Source of the DNA: Janthinobacterium sp. TB1-E2
GTDB taxonomy: Bacteria > Pseudomonadota > Gammaproteobacteria > Burkholderiales > Burkholderiaceae_D
NCBI RefSeq assembly: GCF_036885605.1
Contig: NZ_CP142523.1
Coordinates: forward strand, 2,852,001-2,916,000
Length of the DNA: 64,000 nucleotides
Direction of reading: 5' to 3'
Shown: positions 54,224 through 64,000 of the stretch, one piece after another
Position numbering within the stretch: the first letter of the stretch is position 1
Layout: every line of letters starts with the position of its first letter
The notes under the pieces: model-generated
What the model saw: the letters and a program-made list of their open reading frames with translations, nothing else
The model's database searches: none
Told to the model about the DNA's origin: nothing
Made by a program: the position numbers and the translations under genes

Positions 54224-57200
54224 GTGCGTCTCTCTTCCATCAAGTTGTCGGGATTTAAGTCTTTCGTCGATCCCACCAATTTCCAGGTGCCAGGCCAGCT
54301 CGTGGGCGTGGTCGGGCCGAATGGCTGCGGCAAGTCGAACATCATCGACGCCGTGCGCTGGGTGCTGGGCGAATCGAAAGCGTCGGAATTGCGCGGCGAA
54401 TCGATGCAGGACGTCATTTTCAACGGCTCCACCCACCGTAAACCAGCCGGGCGCGCTTCCGTGGAACTGGTGTTCGACAATAACGATGGCAAGGCGTCCG
54501 GCCAGTGGGGCCAGTACGCCGAGATCGCCGTCAAGCGCACCCTGACGCGCGACGGCACGTCCACCTATTACATCAATGGCCAGCCCGTGCGCCGGCGCGA
54601 CATCCAGGATATCTTCCTCGGCACGGGCCTCGGTCCGCGCGCCTACGCCATCATCGGCCAGGGCATGATTTCGCGCATCATCGAATCGCGCCCGGAAGAA
54701 TTGCGCGTTTTCCTCGAAGAAGCGGCCGGTGTCTCCAAATACAAGGAACGCCGCCGCGAGACGGAAAACCGCCTGCAGGACACGCGCGAGAATTTGCTGC
54801 GCGTGGAAGACATCTTGCGCGAACTCAACGCCAACCTGGAAAAGCTGGAAGCGCAGGCGGCCGTGGCCACCCGTTTCCACGCCTTGCAGGCGGACCAGGA
54901 AGAAAAGCAGAAACTGTTGTGGCTGCTGCGCAAGAACGAGGCGCAAAACGAACAGACGCGCTATTTCCGCGAAGTGGAACAGGCGCAGACGGACCTGGAA
55001 GAACAGACGGCCAAGCTGCGCAACGTGGAGCTGACCCTCGAGCAGATGCGCCAGGCGCACTTTGCCGTGGGCGACCGGCTGCATACGGCGCAAGGCCATC
55101 TGTACCAGACGAATGCGGAAATCGGCAGCCTGGAGGCGCAGATCAAGTTCGTCATCGAATCGCGCGCCCGCCTGCAGGCGCAGCTGGCCACATTGACTGC
55201 CCAGCGCGACCAGTGGACGCAGCAGGGTAGCGAATACCAGGAACAGATCGAAGAGGCGGAATTCCACCTCGAGGAACTGGCTGCCAAGGTGGAACAGTCG
55301 CAAATGATGGCCGAGCAGAAGGGCGAGCAATTGCCCGAACTCGACGCCGCCTGGCGCGCCGCACAAAACAAGAGCACGGAATCGCGCGCACGGATCATGC
55401 AGGCACAGCAGCAGCTGGAACTGGAATCGGCGCACCAGCGCAACGCCTCGAACATCCTGGCCAGCCTGTTGACGCGCCGCGAGCGCCTGCAGCAGGAAAA
55501 GAACAGCCTGAGTTTGCCCGACAGCAGCCACCTGGAAAACCTGAAACTGCAGCTGGAAGAAAAGCAGCAAACCCTGGAAGAGCAGGGCTTTTACCTGGAA
55601 GAGGCGCTGGAGCAGCAGCCGAAGCTGGAGCAGGAACGGATGGAGGCGCAGGCGCAGGTGAATGCCGAAACGGCTGCCAACGCCCAGCTGGAAGCGCGTC
55701 TTTCCGCCTTGAAACAATTGCAGGAACGGGTACAAACCCAGGGCAAGGTTCAGCCATGGCTGAAAAAGCACGAACTCGACACCTTGCCGCGCCTGTGGCA
55801 AAAGCTGCAGATCGAAGCGGGCTGGGAAGCGGCCATGGAATCGATCTTGCGCGAGCGTACGTCGGCTCTGCAACTGTCGAACATCGACTGGGCCAAGGCC
55901 TTCTTTGCCGATGCGCCACCGGCCAAGCTGGCCCTGTACGCGCCGTCGACCGTGGCGCCGCTGCCGCAACCGGAAGTGCCGGGCCTCAAGCCTTTCCTGA
56001 ATTTGCTCAAACTCAACGATCCGGGCTTGCGCGGCTTGCTGCAGGATTGGCTGTACAACGCCTACGCCGTGGAAGACGCGGCCGAAGCGCTGGCCGAACG
56101 TAGTAAATTGCCGCCGGGCGGCTATTTCGTCACGCGCGCCGGTCACGTGGTCACGGCCACCAGCGTGCGCTTCTATGCGGCCGATTCGGAGCAGGAAGGC
56201 ATGCTGGGCCGCCAGCAGGAAATCGAGAATATCGGCAAACAGTTGCGCGCCCAGCAATTGCTGGCCGAAGAGGCGCGCGCCCGTTCCGTGCGGGCCGACG
56301 CGGCCGTCGCCACCTTGACGCGCAACCTGTCCGACTTGCGACTGCGCATACAGCAGCTCACTTCCTCCGTGCATACCTTGCAGCTGGACGTGGTGAAACT
56401 GTCGGAAGTGGAAGCGCGCTTCAACCAGCGCAGCACGCAGATCGGCGCCGACCTGGCCGAAATCGCCGCACAGGAAGCGGAACAGCAGCAGATCAAGGCG
56501 GAATCGGAAGAGAAATTCGAACAGCTGGACATGGAACTGGGCAACTTGCAGGAAGCCCACGAAGACGGCCACACTGACTTCCTGCAAAAGGAACAGCGGC
56601 TGGCCGAGGCGCGCGAAGCCTTGCGCGACCTGGAGCGGGCCGCCAAGGATACGGAATACGCGGAAAAAGCCCACCGCGCGAAGATCGAGGAATTGCGCCG
56701 CAACATCGCCACGGCCAATACGCAGGCCCAGCAAGTGGCGGCCAGCCTGCAGGCGGGCGAACTGGAACTGGCCAACCTGGAAAGCGGCGCGGCCGCCGAC
56801 GGCTTGCAGGATTTGCTCGAACGCCGCACCACGCAGGAGCGGGCGCTGGCCGACGCGCGCCACGAACTCGATCAAATTACGCAGCAGCTGCGCCTGTCCG
56901 AAGATGCGCGCACGCAATCGGAACGCAGCTTGCAGCCGCAGCGCGACAAGATCATGGAAATGCAGCTCAAGGAACAGGCCGCGCGCCTGAACCAGGAGCA
57001 ATTCGCCCAGCAATTGCTGGAATCGGGCGCCGATGAAGCGGCCCTGACGGAAAAGCTGCATCCGGACATGCGCCCATCGTATCTGCAGGGCGAAGTCACT
57101 CGTCTGACCAATGCCATCACGGCCCTGGGCGCCGTCAACCTGGCCGCGCTGGACGAACTGGCACAGGCATCCGAGCGCAAGAATTTCCTCGACGCCCAGA

Positions 57201-57747
57201 ATGCCGACCTGACGGAAGCGATCAACACGCTGGAAGACGCGATCCACAAGATCGACAAGGAAACGCGCGACTTGCTGCAAGACACGTTCGACAAGGTCAA
57301 CCATCACTTTTCCGAGCTGTTCCCGATCCTGTTCGGCGGCGGCCAGGCGAAACTGACCATGACGGGCGACGAGATTCTCGATTCCGGTGTACAAGTCATG
57401 GCGCAGCCTCCCGGCAAGAAAAATGCCACCATCCACCTGTTGTCCGGTGGAGAGAAGGCGCTGACCGCGACCGCATTGGTGTTTTCCATGTTCCGCCTGA
57501 ATCCGGCGCCGTTCTGCCTGCTCGACGAAGTCGATGCACCGCTGGATGATTCGAACACGGAACGCTTCTGCCGCATGGTCAAGCGCATGTCCGACCAGAC
57601 CCAATTCCTTTTCATTTCGCATAACAAGATTGCGATGGAAATGGCCCATCAATTGATCGGTGTGACGATGCAGGAGCAGGGCGTATCGCGCATCGTGGCG
57701 GTGGACATGGAGTCCGCCGCAAATTTTGCAACCGAGGCACAAGCAGC

Positions 57748-57751
<4 letters not shown>
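54224..57751 (+). CDS. smc: Chromosome segregation protein SMC
   Basis: A 1175-residue SMC. Walker A GPNGCGKSN (about 31-39), long coiled coil, hinge around 510-640 (PWLKKHELDTLPRLWQKL), second coiled coil, signature LLSGGEKALTA (about 1070) and Walker B CLLDEVDAPLDD (about 1098). Forms the condensin with ScpA/ScpB (not in the window) that compacts and segregates the chromosome. GTG start at 54224; the nearest AGGA is 13 nt upstream, so initiation may be weak. Stop overlaps zipA as ATGA. Confidence 0.96.
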
Positions 57752-61283
<3,532 letters not shown>

Positions 61284-61307
61284 TCATTTAAATATTACAG
61301 AAGACCC

Positions 61308-62201
61308 ATGAAAAAAATCAGAAAAGCAGTCTTTCCCGTCGCCGGCCTGGGCAGCCGTTTCTTGCCTGCGACCAAGGCGCAACCGAAGGAAATGTTGCCC
61401 ATCGTTGACAAGCCATTGATCCAGTACGCGGTGGAAGAAGCCGTGGCGGCGGGCATCACGGAAATGATCTTCATTACGGGCCGCAACAAGCGCGCCATCG
61501 AAGACCATTTCGATACGGCCTATGAGCTCGAGTCGGAACTGGAAGCGGCCGGCAAGCGCCAGTTGCTCGAGATGGTGCAAAACGTCATTCCCAAGCATAT
61601 CAACTGCATTTACATCCGCCAGTCGGCGCCGCTGGGCCTGGGGCATGCCGTGCTGTGTGCCCGTCCCGTGATCGGCGACGAGCCGTTTGCCGTCTTGCTG
61701 GCCGACGACTTCATGGATGTGGAAGAGGGCGTGCGCCCCGTGCTGGCGCAGATGACCGATGTCTTCCAGTATGAAAATTGCTCGCTGCTGGCGGTGCAGG
61801 ACGTGCCGCGCGCGGAAACCAAGCAGTACGGTATCGTGTCGGCAAAGAATTATCAGCCCGATCTGGAACTGGTCTCGGCCATCGTGGAAAAGCCCTCGCC
61901 CGAAGAAGCGCCATCGACCCTGGCCGTGGTGGGCCGTTATGTGCTGACCAGCCGTGTCTTTAATCACCTGGAAAATATCGGCACGGGCGCCGGCGGCGAG
62001 ATCCAGCTGACGGACGGCATCGCCGCCCTGATGCGCGAAGAGCGCGTGCTCGCTTACCGCTACCAGGGGCAGCGTTATGATTGCGGCTCCAAGCTGGGTT
62101 ATCTGAAGGCCACGACGGCAATGGGCATGAAACATCCGGAAACGGGTGCGGCCTTCCGCACCTACCTGCAAGAACTGCAATCGGCACTGGAAGCAAAATG
62201 A
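61308..62201 (+). CDS. galU: UTP-glucose-1-phosphate uridylyltransferase
   Basis: A 297-residue nucleotidyltransferase. [20 protein letters not shown] is the UTP-binding GxGxR...K motif, and ADDFMD contains the metal-binding Asp. Makes UDP-glucose for surface polysaccharides and lipopolysaccharide. It lies 24 bp after ligA, and its stop overlaps def as ATGA. Confidence 0.96.
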   Translation: MKKIRKAVFPVAGLGSRFLPATKAQPKEMLPIVDKPLIQYAVEEAVAAGITEMIFITGRNKRAIEDHFDTAYELESELEAAGKRQLLEMVQNVIPKHINCIYIRQSAPLGLGHAVLCARPVIGDEPFAVLLADDFMDVEEGVRPVLAQMTDVFQYENCSLLAVQDVPRAETKQYGIVSAKNYQPDLELVSAIVEKPSPEEAPSTLAVVGRYVLTSRVFNHLENIGTGAGGEIQLTDGIAALMREERVLAYRYQGQRYDCGSKLGYLKATTAMGMKHPETGAAFRTYLQELQSALEAK

Positions 62202-62734
62202 CCGTACGTGAAATCCTCAAGATGGGCGATCCGCGCCTGCTGCGGATGGCCGAGCCCGTGCGTGAATTCGATACGCCCGAACTGCATGCCTTGATCGCCG
62301 ACATGTTCGACACCATGCATGCAGCCAATGGCGCGGGCCTGGCGGCGCCGCAGATCGGCGTCAACCTGCAGCTGGTGATCTACGGCTTCAAGCAAAATCT
62401 GCGCTATCCGGACGCGCCGCAAGTGCCGGAAACCGTGCTGATCAACCCTGTGCTGACGCCCTTGTCTGAACGCAAGGAAGAGGGCTTCGAAGGCTGCCTG
62501 TCCGTGCCCGGCTTGCGCGGCAGCGTGCCGCGCTGGAGCGAACTGCACTACGAAGGAGTGGACCAGTTCGGCCAGCCCATCAGCCGCGACTGCGACGGCT
62601 TCCATGCGCGCGTGGTACAGCATGAAGTGGACCATTTGCACGGCATTCTGTATCCGATGCGTATCGTCGACTTTACGCAGTTCGGCTATACGGAAGTGAT
62701 GTTTCCGGACCTGGACCCGAACGACGACGACTGA
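62198..62734 (+). CDS. def: Peptide deformylase
   Basis: A 178-residue deformylase with all three motifs: [18 protein letters not shown] (metal Cys) and QHEVDHLHG (two metal His and catalytic Glu). Removes formyl from nascent proteins. Start ATG 62198 overlaps the galU stop. No fmt gene follows, so this may be a second deformylase copy. The C-terminal acidic tail (PDLDPNDDD) is unusual but short. Confidence 0.95.
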   Translation: MTVREILKMGDPRLLRMAEPVREFDTPELHALIADMFDTMHAANGAGLAAPQIGVNLQLVIYGFKQNLRYPDAPQVPETVLINPVLTPLSERKEEGFEGCLSVPGLRGSVPRWSELHYEGVDQFGQPISRDCDGFHARVVQHEVDHLHGILYPMRIVDFTQFGYTEVMFPDLDPNDDD

Positions 62735-62736
62735 TC

Positions 62737-62837
62737 GGCACCTGAGAAAACGCCCATGGCGGCGTTGCATTGCCTCGCCGTACTATTCGTACTGTCTTCG
62801 GCAATGCGCCTTGCCCTGAGCGTTTTTCAGGCACCTC
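62737..62837. repeat. About 100-bp imperfect palindrome after def
   Basis: GGCACCTGAGAAAACGC (from 62737) pairs imperfectly with GCGTTTTTCAGGCACC near 62820-62835; inside, GCATTGCC (62767-62774) and GGCAATGC (62800-62807) pair perfectly, and CGTACT occurs twice in the central loop. It looks like a dispersed hairpin element or an RNA-stabilising structure rather than a simple terminator. Confidence 0.5.
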
Positions 62838-62856
62838 GTACTTGTGACTATCAAAC

Positions 62857-62900
62857 AAAAAAAATGGCCGCGCAGCAATCAGCTGGGCGGCCATTTTTAT
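62857..62900. terminator. Bidirectional terminator between def and pilZ genes
   Basis: 11-bp stem AAAATGGCCGC/GCGGCCATTTT (62861-62871 with 62887-62897), inner CAGC/GCTG pairing, T-run on the plus strand and A-run (U-tract on minus) on the left. Suits the convergent def and PilZ genes. Confidence 0.9.
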
Positions 62901-62913
62901 ATGTGAAGCAAAC

Positions 62914-63678
62914 CTAGCGCACCTTGCGGCTGCTGCCCAGGTTATCGAGCAAGGCTTTCAATTCATCTTCCATGGCTTCCGTCAGGTTCAGGAAGCGGCA
63001 GCCGATCTGCACCTGTTCGCCCAGCAGGAAGGAGCGGAAGGTGCGCGACAGGCGGATTTCCAGGTCGGCGATCATGACCTTGTTCGGCCCCAGTTCCAGG
63101 CGCACGCGCGACAGCTTGCGGCCCACGTACAGGCCGACCGTGTCGCGCGGATGGGCGCGCATGCCGATGCCGCCGGCCGAGAAATCGTACAGCTGCAGCT
63201 CATACGGACGCCCCTCGAGCACGAAGGCGGCCAGGTAGTACACGCCCAGCGGCGTTTCCAGGCGCGTCGATTCGCGCCGTTCCAGCACCAGGCAATGACT
63301 GGGGAAGTTCGTCAGGTAGACGTTGGGACGGTCGGGATACGCTTGCCATTCGCCATTGATGGTAAATTGCAGCTTGGCGCTTTGCACCCACGACACAAAC
63401 GTGGCGGCACCGTCTGGCAGGGTCGCGCCTTCATTGAGTTCCAGCACGAATTGCGGCAAGTCGTCATCGACGGACAGGATGCGCGCCAGGATGACGTCTT
63501 CGCCGCCTGCCGGGTAGATGGAAATGGCGTCGCCGTTGTCAGCCAGGCTGCACAGGGTTTCACCGATATCCCATGGATCGCTCATATGGTGCGGCTTGGT
63601 GCCGGGAGCCATCGGCTCGGCCACGTCAGCCAGACTGGGCGCGCCCTTGCGCAGGGGATTGGGAATGGGATCGTTCAC
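62914..63678 (-). CDS. YcgR-like PilZ c-di-GMP-binding protein
   Basis: A 254-residue protein. N-terminal YcgR-like beta-barrel (about 40-130), then a PilZ domain with the c-di-GMP motifs RRESTR (RxxxR) and DFSAGGIG (DxSxxG). YcgR slows flagellar rotation when c-di-GMP is high; with chemotaxis genes in the window a motility role is reasonable, but none adjoins it. No strong promoter hexamers were identified upstream. Confidence 0.9.
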   Translation of the reverse strand: MNDPIPNPLRKGAPSLADVAEPMAPGTKPHHMSDPWDIGETLCSLADNGDAISIYPAGGEDVILARILSVDDDLPQFVLELNEGATLPDGAATFVSWVQSAKLQFTINGEWQAYPDRPNVYLTNFPSHCLVLERRESTRLETPLGVYYLAAFVLEGRPYELQLYDFSAGGIGMRAHPRDTVGLYVGRKLSRVRLELGPNKVMIADLEIRLSRTFRSFLLGEQVQIGCRFLNLTEAMEDELKALLDNLGSSRKVR

Positions 63679-63791
63679 GACAGCGTATCTCTTCTGTTCT
63701 AATGGGGAATAGTGTATAGGTTTAAGGCAATATTTACTAAGTAAATCACAATAATTGATTTTATATCACTATATTCCTGTTGCTTATGTGA

Positions 63792-63805
63792 CCTGGCATG
63801 CCAGG
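63792..63805. repeat. 14-bp perfect palindrome
   Basis: CCTGGCATGCCAGG, self-complementary, 8 bp past the stop of the pseudouridine synthase gene. No T-tract; role unknown. Confidence 0.4.
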
Positions 63806-63812
63806 CGGGCGC

Positions 63813-64000
63813 TTAGAATTGCTCGTCAGCGCTCAGGTAACGCCATTGTCCCGTTGGCAAGTCGCCCAGTTTGACCTTGCCGATGCGCACGCGTTTCAAT
63901 CCCAGCACTTTCAGGCCCACGGCTTCGCACATGCGGCGGATTTGGCGTTTCTTGCCTTCGCGCAGGGTAAAGCTCAGCTGGTCTTCGTTTTGCCAGCGCA
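63813..64000 (-). CDS. RsuA/RluB-family pseudouridine synthase, N-terminus beyond edge
   Basis: The C-terminal 61 residues are present, ending ADEQF at the TAA (63815-63813). [18 protein letters not shown] and [19 protein letters not shown] are the conserved C-terminal block of RsuA/RluB/RluE/RluF-type 16S or 23S rRNA pseudouridine synthases. Which subfamily cannot be told without the catalytic Asp region, which lies outside the window. Confidence 0.85.
   Translation of the reverse strand, partial: RWQNEDQLSFTLREGKKRQIRRMCEAVGLKVLGLKRVRIGKVKLGDLPTGQWRYLSADEQF

Noticed and set aside
54215..57742. A 1175-codon open frame antisense to smc
   Set aside because: Same length as smc and confined to it. 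It arises from high-GC codon bias, has no protein-family motifs and no ribosome site; smc on the plus strand has all its motifs.

Overview
The window reads as a chromosomal segment of a high-GC betaproteobacterium. Gene content, the gcvT-gcvH-gcvP order behind a tandem glycine riboswitch, the smc-zipA-ligA-galU-def cluster and the intergenic palindromes point to Oxalobacteraceae (Janthinobacterium/Massilia/Duganella-like). That placement is inference; no rRNA or tRNA gene is visible. I found no insertion sequence, prophage, CRISPR array or attachment site. Most of the window is ordinary core or accessory metabolism. The less ordinary material lies in regulatory DNA, small ORFs, repeats and a few gene pairings.

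Layout. 1-1.6 kb: a TPR protein (running off the left edge) and a NeuD/PglD-type acetyltransferase, probably the border of a surface-glycan region. 1.7-6.5 kb: ETF-ubiquinone oxidoreductase, an SDR, a PAS-LuxR regulator and both subunits of a 3-oxoacid CoA-transferase, suggesting acyl-CoA/ketoacid catabolism. 6.5-12.4 kb: DoxX, the dicarboxylate transporter DctA, an alpha/beta hydrolase, a RidA-family protein and RelA. 12.4-16.1 kb: a cation-diffusion facilitator, then azoR-pirin with a divergent LysR regulator. 16-24.5 kb: Psd, a TonB-dependent receptor, RhlE-type helicase, LON-substrate-binding protein, KfrA-like DNA-binding protein, an orphan CheB and a JmjC-type oxygenase. 24.5-36.3 kb: a DMT exporter with divergent XRE-cupin regulator, a PLP decarboxylase plus CLC transporter operon, TrpS, a secreted CocE-type hydrolase, a second DMT exporter with a solute-binding protein, a TetA-like MFS and an HD hydrolase.

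36.3-40.7 kb is a chemotaxis patch: CheW followed by two tandem methyl-accepting chemotaxis proteins whose signalling halves are almost identical. 40.7-44.6 kb holds an RNase H-like protein, a small membrane protein and the P-type ATPase MgtA behind a long untranslated leader with a good promoter. 44.6-47.5 kb is an efflux operon (MFS-TetR-Asp/Glu racemase) with a near-perfect palindromic operator, facing two tiny overlapping ORFs. 47.6-52.6 kb is the glycine-cleavage operon with consensus promoter, tandem riboswitch and an intra-operon hairpin. 52.7-54 kb has an orphan ClpP-like protease and a PAP2-type membrane protein. 54.2-62.7 kb is a tightly packed smc-zipA-ligA-galU-def run with two ATGA overlaps. 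The right end carries a YcgR-like PilZ protein and the C-terminus of an RsuA-family pseudouridine synthase.

No clearly new multi-gene system was identified. The best leads are the MgtA leader, the decarboxylase/CLC pairing, the TetR-operator divergon with its mini-ORFs, the KfrA-like gene with its own palindromes, the enlarged LigA, and the dispersed GGGGTCAGACCC palindromes, one of which supplies the C-terminal tail of a protein.
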